A stretch of DNA of 64,000 nt from Lachnospiraceae bacterium (GCA_015057425.1 SVEL01000002.1:124001-188000), one strand, 5' to 3'; shown: positions 1-9,974, numbered from the stretch's first letter. The notes: generated from the letters alone by a model not told the origin. Numbers and translations are program-made.

Positions 1-70
1 TTGTCTGAATCTCCAACGGAAGAATAAATACAGGATTATTCATTACCTTTTCACTGATTTTTGACTCCAT
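1..70 (-). CDS. N-terminus of a gene running off the left edge (MESKISEKVMNNPVFILPLEIQT...)
   Basis: ATG on minus strand at 70 preceded by a GGAG-like RBS, open to the window edge; product unknown. Confidence 0.45.
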   Translation of the reverse strand, partial: MESKISEKVMNNPVFILPLEIQT

Positions 71-220
71 AAAACCACGCTCCTATAGAACTTCATACTT
101 AATTTCATTTGCTTATATGAAAATATATGTTGTCCTAAAAAAATTAGTACAAAAAAAGAAGCCTTTACAAAAATGTTAATAAAAACATCCTGTAAAAGCT
201 TCTATGTATTTATTTAGTAA

Positions 221-604
221 TTATTTATCGCTTTCTTTCCATCCAAAGCACATGGGAATAAGGAAAAGCAATAATACGATTCCAACTACACCAACGACAA
301 TTCCAGGAATCATCAATCCTTCAAATACAAGTGTCATACACATTCCAAGTCCAAAAACCAAAGAAGCAACCACACCGTAAACGATTTTGCCAACTAACTT
401 AAAATTAATCTTACCCGGCTTCCAGCCGATTTTCTTAAGATATACAAGAAGTGTTATAAGAAGCAAAATTGCTCCAACGATTCCAAAACCTACTCCGATT
501 TCAAATGCTCCCCATTCAGGCAAAAGACACATACACATACCTAATGAGAAAATCAATCCTCCAACTACTCCTAAAATTAACATTACAAAATTTTTCTTTT
601 CCAT
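221..604 (-). CDS. small membrane protein, four hydrophobic segments
   Basis: ORF track; repeated hydrophobic/glycine-rich segments. Confidence 0.7.
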   Translation of the reverse strand: MEKKNFVMLILGVVGGLIFSLGMCMCLLPEWGAFEIGVGFGIVGAILLLITLLVYLKKIGWKPGKINFKLVGKIVYGVVASLVFGLGMCMTLVFEGLMIPGIVVGVVGIVLLLFLIPMCFGWKESDK

Positions 605-709
605 AATTTATAAGCTCCTTTCGAGTTTTTCTTTATTTGATGAGCTTATAATATCGTCATACTGTTTTTGAAATGCTAACGAAATGTTAAAGTTTTGTTA
701 ATCTAAAAA

Positions 710-2365
710 TCAATACACAATTCTCGTCTCAATGACATTAGTTCCTTTACTAATCTTATACTTGACTGTCGGTATATCTGTCTTAGAATGTAAAAGATTC
801 GTATTCGGATCAGCCCTAAGCACCATCTCATCTCCGTCACCTATAAGACACTTTGCCGTACATGACTTGTCACCTATAGGTACTGCAAATCCTGAATCAT
901 ATGCTACCATATCATACTGTGAATCAATTGTATGAACCCTTCTGTGACCGCCTTTCTCCGGAATAATCTCTGTATGAACATTTATTCCCATAAACGGAGA
1001 CCAGTCAGAAATCACCTTACCATCCTTTATCTCGCACTTTTCTATTGTGCGGCGTACAAATATCTGTCCGTCTAACCAAAATGAAAGTACACTGTCCGGA
1101 GCTGCCTCACTGAAACTATATGGCCCATGCATTACACTGAAACCATACTTTGTGGAATATGCAAACTTAGAATACTTTTCTTCCATATGTGTATGCACAT
1201 GTCCAATATGTAATCCTGACGGAAATGATACGCTATGTCCGTCATCAGTTCTTTGCATTATCATCTTTGCTGTCGGAAATACCTTAATCTCTTCCATCTT
1301 ACGAAGAGGTAATGGCCGGGCACTCCAGAACGGATCATCTTCCGGCAATGTAAGACATGTAAAAAGCTTCATTGACCAATAAGGTGACCCCGGTGCATTG
1401 TAGCTTTCTGCCATATATAAATTAGGATAAGCATATCCGATTGTAAGCACATCATCATGGTCAAATATAGGTTTATTAAACCAATATTCCATATGTCGTA
1501 AGATAATCCCTTTCATCTCACCTAAAGGAATCGGTTCAATATGCGCCATTACACAAGCTGAGAAAAATGATGCCTGTGCAAACCTGTATGTCAAAGAACG
1601 ACCATAAGGAAGTCCACTACCATCTTCTGCAAACCAATAAGTATAATCCTTACCAAATTCCATTGCTCTGTCTACGAAACGCTTACATCTTTCTGGGTCA
1701 ACATCTTTCATAAACATAGAATAAATTATACCGTAGAAATGCATCCCAAAAGGCACATAGTAATCTGCCTGTCCGTTTATACCATCAAGATACCAGCCTT
1801 CACCAACATAGCAGTCTTCCAAAAATTTAAGACTTTCTTCCATTCCGTTTGCATCATATTCAACCCCTGCCTTTTTAAGTGCAACATTTACAAGAACATG
1901 GAAAAATCTCCAGTTACAGCTGTGACATGGATTAACATTTATCTGAGAAAGCCATGCGAAAAGGTGCTTTTTCTCTTCCTCATTCATTTGCCCCAATATT
2001 TTATCTCCTGCAAAAAGAATTGTAAAAGAAATAGCTGCCATCTCCACAAGCATCTGGTCATATGGAACACAATCACCCCAATACTGTTCTGACTTAGGAT
2101 TTGAACCGGAAGTAAGACCCTTTATATATATTTCTTCCCATTCCTTATCACTACTGCCACCGCCCCAGTAGGCACCAAGTCCCCAAAGTGGTCTTGAAAA
2201 GCCTTCCATCCAGGCTGCCGTATCAGGATAATGGGCACTTGTGTCACCAAGCTTAAGCCATGATTTTTCTGAACTGTAATATTTCTTTAACGGCTCAAGA
2301 ATCTCAAGCATCACATCTGCCATATCCTGCCTTGATTTTATGTTTTCTGTTTTAAATTCCTTCAT
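710..2365 (-). CDS. DUF2264 domain-containing protein
   Basis: N-terminal SAHYPDTAAWMEGFSRPLWGLGAYWGGG pattern typical of DUF2264; beside GH88. Confidence 0.8.
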   Translation of the reverse strand: MKEFKTENIKSRQDMADVMLEILEPLKKYYSSEKSWLKLGDTSAHYPDTAAWMEGFSRPLWGLGAYWGGGSSDKEWEEIYIKGLTSGSNPKSEQYWGDCVPYDQMLVEMAAISFTILFAGDKILGQMNEEEKKHLFAWLSQINVNPCHSCNWRFFHVLVNVALKKAGVEYDANGMEESLKFLEDCYVGEGWYLDGINGQADYYVPFGMHFYGIIYSMFMKDVDPERCKRFVDRAMEFGKDYTYWFAEDGSGLPYGRSLTYRFAQASFFSACVMAHIEPIPLGEMKGIILRHMEYWFNKPIFDHDDVLTIGYAYPNLYMAESYNAPGSPYWSMKLFTCLTLPEDDPFWSARPLPLRKMEEIKVFPTAKMIMQRTDDGHSVSFPSGLHIGHVHTHMEEKYSKFAYSTKYGFSVMHGPYSFSEAAPDSVLSFWLDGQIFVRRTIEKCEIKDGKVISDWSPFMGINVHTEIIPEKGGHRRVHTIDSQYDMVAYDSGFAVPIGDKSCTAKCLIGDGDEMVLRADPNTNLLHSKTDIPTVKYKISKGTNVIETRIVY

Positions 2366-2406
2366 AATAATTAAGCACCTCCAATTACATATTTACGATT
2401 TATCTT

Positions 2407-3546
2407 TTACCATATAAAGAAATCCTTATTAAGTAATCTTAAAACTGCCTCCGTAAAGAAATAATCTCCGTAAATGATTGAAATTTCCTCATCCTTTGCC
2501 GGACTGTTATAATCTGTTCTTCCATAATACAAAATTCCATCTTCTTCTACATTCCAGTTACAGAAAGCCTTGTCCATGGCCATAAGGATTTTAAGTGCAC
2601 TTCTTTCATATAAAGGCTTCTCTTCTTCCGGAACGTGTTTTGCAATTTCAAGAAGTCCACAGGCAGCACAGGCTCCGGCTGTTGAATCATAAAGCACAGG
2701 CTCTTTAGGTGCTCTAAAATCACATAAAGGCAAATAATCATTTAATGCGAGATTTGCAATAAAGTAATGTGCTGCCTGTTTTGCCGCATCAAGATACCTT
2801 TCTTCTTTTGTATGGGCATAACTTATGATAAAACCATACAACGCCCATGACTGTCCTCTTGACCATGATGAACCTTTTTTACAACCCTGTCCGGCAGGCG
2901 TATCAAGTACATCTCCGTTTTCAGGATTCATAATAGTTATATGATTACTTGAACCATCTTTTCTAAATATTTTTTCAAGTGCCGTATCCGCATGACGCTT
3001 TGCTATCGCAGCAAAACGTGGGTCTTTCGTTTCCTCTGATGCCCAATACAAAATAGAAAGATTCATTAGACAGTCAATTATCATCCAACCTGCCATATCT
3101 CCATTCCACGCGCGTATGTAATTACCAAGAATATTAAATCTTCCTGCAAGAAGATTAGCTGCATGATGACCTCTTGAAAATGATTTCTTATCACCTGTAA
3201 GTCTGTAATCTGCTACTGCACTGTGCATCCACATAAATCCAACATCATGATATAAGCCTTCAAACTCATCAAACGTACGGTCAAGTCTTTCTTCTGTTAT
3301 CCTTGCCTGTACTTTATACTTTTCATCACCTGTTGCGTGGTACATCTGCCATAAAAGACCTGCCCAGAAGCCATTGGTCCACCATTCGATTTCTCTTGTT
3401 CCGTGGTCTTCCGGATACTTTCCGTTTATTGCTATATACGGAATTGCTTCTCCTATTCTGTCACTTTCTGCCGAAACCTTTTTCTTAACTTTCTCGTAAA
3501 TATCTTCGAGCCATTTTACTTCGTCTTTTGATAAATTTCCACTCAT
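2407..3546 (-). CDS. glycoside hydrolase family 88-type unsaturated glucuronyl/galacturonyl hydrolase
   Basis: WWTNGFWAGLLWQMYHATGDEKY and HDVGFMW...GQSWALYGF motifs of the GH88/105 (alpha/alpha)6 fold. Confidence 0.85.
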   Translation of the reverse strand: MSGNLSKDEVKWLEDIYEKVKKKVSAESDRIGEAIPYIAINGKYPEDHGTREIEWWTNGFWAGLLWQMYHATGDEKYKVQARITEERLDRTFDEFEGLYHDVGFMWMHSAVADYRLTGDKKSFSRGHHAANLLAGRFNILGNYIRAWNGDMAGWMIIDCLMNLSILYWASEETKDPRFAAIAKRHADTALEKIFRKDGSSNHITIMNPENGDVLDTPAGQGCKKGSSWSRGQSWALYGFIISYAHTKEERYLDAAKQAAHYFIANLALNDYLPLCDFRAPKEPVLYDSTAGACAACGLLEIAKHVPEEEKPLYERSALKILMAMDKAFCNWNVEEDGILYYGRTDYNSPAKDEEISIIYGDYFFTEAVLRLLNKDFFIW

Positions 3547-3705
3547 CTTATTTTCTCCTTTACATATTTATAAACTTACATATTGTATTTTTTTATTTTA
3601 TTCACCATAAGTTTTTTCTAAATAAATTGTATATACTTGACTTATATTTTGCAATAACATATACTCTTAATAATATAACATATCCTGCAATTCAAAGGAG
3701 TTCAT

Positions 3706-4485
3706 ATGTATACCATACTTAACGGTGGTTATAACACCAAACATCCAAAAACATTCATAATGTCAAGACCTAAAGGATTATCAAACTACGTTTTGCTTAT
3801 TATAAAAGCCCCTTGTCGTTTTACCATTGGAGAAATAACACGGGATATCTCTGCCGGAACTGCCGTTATTATAAACAAAAATACCCCATATGAATATTAC
3901 AATCCATATGGGGTATATACTGACGACTGGCTTCATTTCCTTGTAAGTGACGAAACCGGCTTTCTAAATTCAGGAATTTGTCTCAACGAATTCTTTCCGA
4001 TTTCCAATGTCAATCATTTTACAACTTATATTAAACAACTAATGTATGAAAACCGTTATGCTTTGGAATCATTTAAAAAAGCTAATACTGACAGCCTTAT
4101 GAATGCCCTGTTCAATAACCTTATCTGTGCATACAATATGAAAGAAAGTTTTTCAAAATCCAGCATTTACTATGAGCAGTTAAAAGTTTTGCGTTTAAAA
4201 TTGCAACATTCACCTTATGAAAATCTTACAATATCTGAAACAGCAAAAAAGTTAGGTATAAGCCCTTCCCATTTTCAACATTTATATAGTGAACTATTTG
4301 GCATTTCTTTCCAGAAAGATCTAATTAATATGAAAATAGAATATGCATGTGAATTACTACACACCACTACCCTGTCTGTTGAACAGGTTTCAGAACTATG
4401 CGGTTATTCAAATACTGTACATTTCTATAGACAGTTTAAGGGGATTATAGGAATTACACCTGCAAAATACCGTAATTCCAAATGA
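3706..4485 (+). CDS. AraC family transcriptional regulator
   Basis: C-terminal double HTH: LTISETAKKLGISPSHFQHLYSELFGISFQKDLINMKIEYACELL...VEQVSELCGYSNTVHFYRQFKGIIGITPAKYR. Confidence 0.9.
   Translation: MYTILNGGYNTKHPKTFIMSRPKGLSNYVLLIIKAPCRFTIGEITRDISAGTAVIINKNTPYEYYNPYGVYTDDWLHFLVSDETGFLNSGICLNEFFPISNVNHFTTYIKQLMYENRYALESFKKANTDSLMNALFNNLICAYNMKESFSKSSIYYEQLKVLRLKLQHSPYENLTISETAKKLGISPSHFQHLYSELFGISFQKDLINMKIEYACELLHTTTLSVEQVSELCGYSNTVHFYRQFKGIIGITPAKYRNSK
3881..3916. repeat. 12-bp perfect inverted repeat ATACCCCATATG-N12-CATATGGGGTAT inside the AraC gene
   Basis: read directly from sequence. Confidence 0.8.
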
Positions 4486-4490
4486 GATTA

Positions 4491-5117
4491 TTAAAAAAAT
4501 ACTGCTTTTACAAATATCTCTATACCAATTCCTATTAGTATTAATCCACCTAATATGGAAGCCTTATTAGAAAGCCATGTACCAAACTTCTTTCCGATAA
4601 GCACACCACTTACGCATATGATAAATGTTACAATTGCAATAATCAGTGCACATACAAATGCCATCAGAAAATCATAATCTGCTATTGTAAAACCAACTGA
4701 CAAAGCATCTATAGATGTAGCAATTCCCTGAATAATTAAAGCAGCAAATCCTAAAGTCATCTTATTTAAATCTTCATTTTCAGTACTTTCATTTTCGTCA
4801 TTTTCATTGTCTTTTTTGACTCCGTCTTTTATACCTTCAACAAGCATTTTTCCGCCGATAAATGCAAGTAAGATAAGTGCAATCCAAGGTATAAGCTTTT
4901 CAAAAAATGTAAAATACTGTGATATTGTATGTACACACACCCAACCTATCATCGGCATCAGTGCCTGAAAAGCTGCAAATACTCCTGCAATTTCGCATAT
5001 TTTGCTTCCTTTCATCTTAGGTTCATTAAGACCATTGGCAAGAGATACTGAAAAAGCATCCATTGCAAGCCCCACACCAAGTAAAATACTGTTAGTAAAA
5101 AAAACTAAATTCCACAT
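4491..5117 (-). CDS. mntP: MntP family manganese efflux pump (start moved to MWNLVFF)
   Basis: LLGVGLAMDAFSVSLANGL...IQGIATSIDALSVGF repeats; GGAG RBS before the 5117 ATG; the longer ORF (5219) starts inside the riboswitch expression platform. Confidence 0.88.
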   Translation of the reverse strand: MWNLVFFTNSILLGVGLAMDAFSVSLANGLNEPKMKGSKICEIAGVFAAFQALMPMIGWVCVHTISQYFTFFEKLIPWIALILLAFIGGKMLVEGIKDGVKKDNENDENESTENEDLNKMTLGFAALIIQGIATSIDALSVGFTIADYDFLMAFVCALIIAIVTFIICVSGVLIGKKFGTWLSNKASILGGLILIGIGIEIFVKAVFF

Positions 5118-5204
5118 AGCAAATTCTCCATTCCTGTTAGTAATATCAGAACATCCAAAGCGGATTATTTTTACTTTATCGGAATTTCCCATAAAGTAAA
5201 ATAA

Positions 5205-5390
5205 TCCCAAGTATAACATATGCTATACTTGGGATAAAAATCAATTTATGACAGACTTCACGTATAGCACTAAGATATACGTGAGTCTCGCAATTTAAAA
5301 TAAGCCAGACCTATCGGTCAGTATGTTGACTTATTACGTCTCGGCTTCCTAACGAAACGCTCGCTACTCCCTCACAGGATTTCACCTTAC
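5205..5390 (-). promoter_or_regulatory. yybP-ykoY (Mn2+) riboswitch with terminator hairpin, upstream of mntP
   Basis: minus strand GGGAGTAGCG...GTCAACATACTG...GCGAGAC, then 12-bp hairpin ATCCCAAGTATA/TATACTTGGGAT and a T-rich run; adjacent to mntP. Confidence 0.88.
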
Positions 5391-5392
5391 AT

Positions 5393-5421
5393 AGTTTACC
5401 AATAACGTAATAATTTGTCAA
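5393..5421 (-). promoter_or_regulatory. sigma-A type promoter TTGACA-N17-TAAACT for the riboswitch/mntP transcript
   Basis: read on minus strand: TTGACA 5421..5416, TAAACT 5398..5393. Confidence 0.7.
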
Positions 5422-5434
5422 CGACTTATACTTT

Positions 5435-6616
5435 TTATTTTGTACATTTACAAAATTCCGAAGTTCCTACTACAAGAATCTCACCTTTTTCTTCGATAAT
5501 TCTTTCTAAATGTGCTTTTATCTTACTTTCAAATAATGCAAGTGATTTCCTGCTATCTTCAAATAAGTGTTCTACACGTTCAAAAGCTTCATCTGCAGTT
5601 TTATAACTTCTGCTGCTTGAAAGTTCAACCTTCTCAATCTTTGTAAAATACTTGCTTAACATTTCATCTAATTTATCTGTTTTTTGTTTCATTTCTGCAA
5701 CTTTTGTATCAACAAACTTTGTATCAATACATATTTCAGTGAAAATATCCTTCCACATTATATATTCACTACTTACACCTACTCCTGTACAACAAAATAC
5801 TCCATTTTCACTAAGAACATCTGCAGCTCTTTTTACAAGAAGTTCCTTATTTTTAAGGAATCCAAAAAGGTAAAATGCAATTACTCTGTCGTATGGTGCC
5901 TGTTCTTTCAATACATCCCATGACGCCTCGTCTTCAAGGTCTCCCCATTTAAATGAAATATCTGTTTCCGGCGGCATATTGCCTTTATTTTCTTCTACAA
6001 ATTCAGCAAGATTATCAGCCCAGCTTCCGTGTACATCACATGCCGAAACCTTTACTCCCTGTGGGATATCAGATAGATTGTTTCTCCAAAGCTTACCAAA
6101 ACCACAACCTAAATCCAATACTTTTTCATCCTGTTTTAGACTCAATGAACGGAATATCTTAACGTACCAGTCTTCTGTATCTGCTGAATATTTCAACGCA
6201 TCAAAATGTCCTTCATCAGCCTTCTGATCAATCTGAATATTTCTCATAATATCGGCTATACTGTCCCAATCCGGTTCCTCTTTACAACGCTCCATTGCAT
6301 TTCTTATGCAGGCAATCGCTTTTTCAAGCTTATATTTGCGTTCTTCCATAACCTTAACCTGCTTTTCAAGCACCTGGTAAACGCTCATATCGTTTTCTTT
6401 GCTTAAATTATCTTTTATTTCCTCTAAAGAAAATCCAACTTCTTTTAATGCTATGATTTTTTCAAGTACCAATAAAGCCTCTTTGTCATACAATCTGTAG
6501 TTTCCTTCTGTATAATCCGAAGGTTTTAAAAGCCCTTTTTCGTCGTAGAGACGAATTGCTTTCTGCGATACTCCTGTTTTTTTAGCGATTTCTCCTGATG
6601 TCATCTTTTCTTCCAT
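5435..6616 (-). CDS. MerR family regulator fused to a SAM-dependent methyltransferase domain
   Basis: MEEKMTSGEIAKKTGVSQKAIRLYDEKGLLKPS... (MerR HTH) and VLDLGCGFGKLW (SAM-binding motif I); start moved from TTG 6742 to ATG 6616. Confidence 0.87.
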   Translation of the reverse strand: MEEKMTSGEIAKKTGVSQKAIRLYDEKGLLKPSDYTEGNYRLYDKEALLVLEKIIALKEVGFSLEEIKDNLSKENDMSVYQVLEKQVKVMEERKYKLEKAIACIRNAMERCKEEPDWDSIADIMRNIQIDQKADEGHFDALKYSADTEDWYVKIFRSLSLKQDEKVLDLGCGFGKLWRNNLSDIPQGVKVSACDVHGSWADNLAEFVEENKGNMPPETDISFKWGDLEDEASWDVLKEQAPYDRVIAFYLFGFLKNKELLVKRAADVLSENGVFCCTGVGVSSEYIMWKDIFTEICIDTKFVDTKVAEMKQKTDKLDEMLSKYFTKIEKVELSSSRSYKTADEAFERVEHLFEDSRKSLALFESKIKAHLERIIEEKGEILVVGTSEFCKCTK

Positions 6617-6711
6617 ATAATTTTTCCTCCTTGTTGTGAGTATAAAGGAATTATCAATAAAAACTCCTGTCTGCTCTTCATTTTTAATTTGAATAAGGAC
6701 CTTATATACGA

Positions 6712-6742
6712 AGAATAAAGTATTCCCCAAGGGGAGAGTCAA
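6712..6742 (-). promoter_or_regulatory. MerR-type promoter with 19-bp spacer and internal palindrome
   Basis: minus strand TTGACT-CTCCCCTTGGGGAATACTT-TATTCT; CCCC(TT)GGGG dyad in spacer. Confidence 0.75.
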
Positions 6743-6759
6743 GAGAAAATTTTATTTTT

Positions 6760-7386
6760 TTAATTTTTAAGTTTTTTCATAAATTTTTCGCTGACAAATG
6801 TCACTGCCTGACCGAGAAAAATAGCCATAAGTACAGTAACCACACCGAGTTTTCCGCCAAATATAAGTCCGACTGCTATAGCTGTAAAATCCCACATAAG
6901 GCGAAGCCATTTAAACTTTATAAATGTGATTTTTTTAGAAATAAGAAAAATAAGTGCATCCCATGGTGCAGTTCCCATACCTGCGGACATATATGTAGCT
7001 GCTGAAAAGATAAATAAAGCAAGTGCCGGAACCATAACCAGACATCTGACAACCATATTATCCATATATGATGCAAGCTTAATACTGTCAAATATCCACA
7101 TAAAGAACTCTGCACTATAACCAACTAACACCATATTAAATATAGTTCCTATGCCGATTTCTTTTCTACCCCATATAATTACGGGAATAAACAATACAAT
7201 ATTTAAAATAACCTGCCATGTTCCAAAGGACCATCCCATCTTATCCACAATACTAAGATTCATATAAGAAAATGGATCTGTTCCAAAATTTACATACTTT
7301 AAAATCGTAAGTGAAAAACCCATAAGTATTACACCGATTAATGTTATAATAGTAAGTTTTATCTGTTTTTTAGTACTTTTTTTCAT
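6760..7386 (-). CDS. YczE/YyaS/YitT family membrane protein
   Basis: KYVNFGTDPFSYMNLSIVDKMGWSFGTWQVILNIVLF pattern; start moved to MKKSTKKQ. Confidence 0.75.
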   Translation of the reverse strand: MKKSTKKQIKLTIITLIGVILMGFSLTILKYVNFGTDPFSYMNLSIVDKMGWSFGTWQVILNIVLFIPVIIWGRKEIGIGTIFNMVLVGYSAEFFMWIFDSIKLASYMDNMVVRCLVMVPALALFIFSAATYMSAGMGTAPWDALIFLISKKITFIKFKWLRLMWDFTAIAVGLIFGGKLGVVTVLMAIFLGQAVTFVSEKFMKKLKN

Positions 7387-7440
7387 ATCTATCCTCTTTA
7401 ATTTATCCAAATTTTGTATAAGCAAAGGACATTATAACAA

Positions 7441-7479
7441 AAGATGCAGAACATTTCAAATAAATTGTTCTGCATCTTT
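7441..7479. terminator. bidirectional terminator hairpin
   Basis: AAGATGCAGAACA...TGTTCTGCATCTT. Confidence 0.75.
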
Positions 7480-7488
7480 ATAATAAAA

Positions 7489-7911
7489 TTAATTTTCTGT
7501 ATTTACATTATTTACAACACTACTTGCCTGCTGCTGCAAAATCTGCTGCTGTTGCTGCAATATCTGCTGTTGCTGCATCATCATCTGTCTCTGCTGTGCT
7601 TCTTTTTCTTTCTGTTCTGCAAGTCTTTGTGCACGCTTCTTTCTACCCGGTTCGCAGATAGCCCAGATAAGTGCTCCGAGCCAGCCTAAGAATGACCAGC
7701 CTAAAAAGATGTTAATAAGAATAATAGCCCATGCTCTCTTAGTTCCCTTAGCAATACAAACTATTGTTGGAACTAAATAAATTACTATACATGCAACTAC
7801 TGCGACCAACAACAATAACAATATAACTATCATTGCTATTCCGCCTGTTGCTGCGCCAGATGAACCTGATGGTGCTACATTTGATGATACACTGTTCATA
7901 GCTGAATTCAT
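7489..7911 (-). CDS. superinfection immunity-like membrane protein with glutamine-rich C-terminal tail
   Basis: VPTIVCIAKGTKRAWAIILINIFLGWSFLGWLGALIWAICEP matches the T4 Imm-like domain pattern; tail QQRQMMMQQQQILQQQQQILQQQ. Confidence 0.65.
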   Translation of the reverse strand: MNSAMNSVSSNVAPSGSSGAATGGIAMIVILLLLLVAVVACIVIYLVPTIVCIAKGTKRAWAIILINIFLGWSFLGWLGALIWAICEPGRKKRAQRLAEQKEKEAQQRQMMMQQQQILQQQQQILQQQASSVVNNVNTEN

Positions 7912-7999
7912 AACTTTTCCTCCTGTACGTATGATTTTAATTAATTATATCACTAAAAAGTAATTTAAACAACTAAATAAATCTACTGTTGTACTACTT

Positions 8000-9952
8000 T
8001 TATTTTAATATAATCACTGAAAAACTGTTTTTCTTTGCAATATACTTATCAATAATCACATTTTCTTTTTCAACAGGAACTACCGATAGGTTACCAACAC
8101 TGTTTACAGCATCCTTTTCACCTGAAAGTTCTATAACCGTAGCTTCTCTACCGCTTTCAAAAAGTTCACTTGAAATCTCTATCGCTTTATCTTCATCAGA
8201 ACCATTTACAAGCTTGATTATAATGTTTCCGTCTTCTGTAGCAACTGCACTTGCAAATACTTTTTCTTTCAGTTCTTCTTCCTTTGTCAATCCAAGATCA
8301 GCGCTTAGAGTCTTATCACCTCTGTATAAGCTAAATAACTGCTGAACATAATAACTTGGTGTTCCGTAAGAATCTTTTCCGTCGAACCATATAAGATTTG
8401 GTGACCACTGTGTATAACCCATTCTTGCAAATAGCGGTGCATAGCTTGCAAGCACTACAACATCTGCATTTCTCTCAATACCTGTAAGGAAAGCTGCCTC
8501 TGCAATAGCGCCACCAAGATTATTGGCTTTAGGACAATTCATTCTTCCTGCAAGTCCTCTTATGTGACACGCATACTCACCTGCAAATACTTTTATATCT
8601 CTGTCATACTCATCATAGAAATGTGTATGTTCATATAACCATTCAGGCGCCACATAATAATGTTCATCCATTGCATACATAAAATTATTATTTTTCTTAT
8701 ATTCTTCTTTAGCCCATTCCCATGCTCTAAAGTAGCCGCCTCCCCAGACATCAGGACCACTTGTACCGATAATCTTTATGTCCGGATATTTTTCATGAAT
8801 TCTCTTTTCAAATTTAGTATATCTTTCGTAGAACTTAACATAATCAGTTTCCCACTGCTCATTACCTACACCCAGATATTCTAATCCAAATGGTTCCGTA
8901 TGTCCCATCTGTGCTCTCTTCGAACCCCATTTAGTGTCTGTAGAGCCATTAGCAAATTCAATAAGATCAAGTGTATCCTGAACATAGTTTTCAAATTCTA
9001 CAGTATCCATCTTAACTATTTCGCTTGACATAAACTGACATGCCAGTCCTACATTCATTACAGGCAACGGTTTAGCCTTAAGATACTCACAAAGAAGGAA
9101 ATATTCATAGAAGCCAACTGCAAGCGTCTGACCATAATGAGCATATGGTCCTGCAAGATTCGGAAGATGTGTAAATCCATGAACAGCCCAACGGTTCCAA
9201 TTATATGCTCTTTCTTCTACCGGTGCTATTGTATCCTTCCACTTATATCTGTTAACAAGAGTATTGCCTTCGACAACACATCCTCCCGGAAATCTGATAA
9301 AAGATGGATTTAATGCTTCAAGCTTTTCAACAAGGTCTCTTCTGAATATATTAAGTACAGAATCCTCCGGCATCATAGAAAATGCATCAAAACACATAAC
9401 TCCTTCTCCACCTAAAGATACTACAAAATCAGCCCCGTCTAAGTCCTCGTCGCATATAAGTGTTATCTCGTATTTCTTCCAAGACTCATCATATACTATA
9501 ACCTGTTCAACTGCTTTTCTGACACCATACTTGTATATGGAAACTGTAACATCTTTGTTTCCTTTTACGGGCTTTGCATAAAAAGATACAAAATATCTCA
9601 TACCGGCCTTAATATACAATCCGTCATATGCTTTATTTTTAAATGAAGGATTACTTCCCTTTCCTTCAAATACAAGATAATGTGGATTTACATTATTAAG
9701 CGGCTCCCTATCATCATATCTCATATATGAGCCGGCTCCATTATCTTCATAAAGTGACCATGCATATCCACCATCATATACAGCCTGATAGTTATCACGT
9801 ATGCCATGTACAAACATTGCTTCAAAATTTCTGTTTTCAAGCATTTCTGCGTTTAATCCGCCATCTAAGCTGTAGTTAATATCCTCAAAAAATAAACCGT
9901 ACATATCCTTTGATATGTCTACACTTTTCTTTGCGTCAACAGTTAACTTCAT
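8000..9952 (-). CDS. alpha-L-arabinofuranosidase, GH51-like (long form with carbohydrate-binding-like N-terminus)
   Basis: MYGLFFEDINYSLDGGLNAEMLENRNFE...FIRFPGGCVVEG...YLGVGNEQWE; GGAGG RBS before MKLTV. Confidence 0.85.
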   Translation of the reverse strand: MKLTVDAKKSVDISKDMYGLFFEDINYSLDGGLNAEMLENRNFEAMFVHGIRDNYQAVYDGGYAWSLYEDNGAGSYMRYDDREPLNNVNPHYLVFEGKGSNPSFKNKAYDGLYIKAGMRYFVSFYAKPVKGNKDVTVSIYKYGVRKAVEQVIVYDESWKKYEITLICDEDLDGADFVVSLGGEGVMCFDAFSMMPEDSVLNIFRRDLVEKLEALNPSFIRFPGGCVVEGNTLVNRYKWKDTIAPVEERAYNWNRWAVHGFTHLPNLAGPYAHYGQTLAVGFYEYFLLCEYLKAKPLPVMNVGLACQFMSSEIVKMDTVEFENYVQDTLDLIEFANGSTDTKWGSKRAQMGHTEPFGLEYLGVGNEQWETDYVKFYERYTKFEKRIHEKYPDIKIIGTSGPDVWGGGYFRAWEWAKEEYKKNNNFMYAMDEHYYVAPEWLYEHTHFYDEYDRDIKVFAGEYACHIRGLAGRMNCPKANNLGGAIAEAAFLTGIERNADVVVLASYAPLFARMGYTQWSPNLIWFDGKDSYGTPSYYVQQLFSLYRGDKTLSADLGLTKEEELKEKVFASAVATEDGNIIIKLVNGSDEDKAIEISSELFESGREATVIELSGEKDAVNSVGNLSVVPVEKENVIIDKYIAKKNSFSVIILK

Positions 9953-9974
9953 TTTTACCTCCAAGAGTAAACCA

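Noticed and set aside
732-2092. Several plus-strand ORFs opposite DUF2264
   Set aside because: Opposite a well-supported coding sequence, no RBS or family features; same logic applied to other antisense ORFs in the track.
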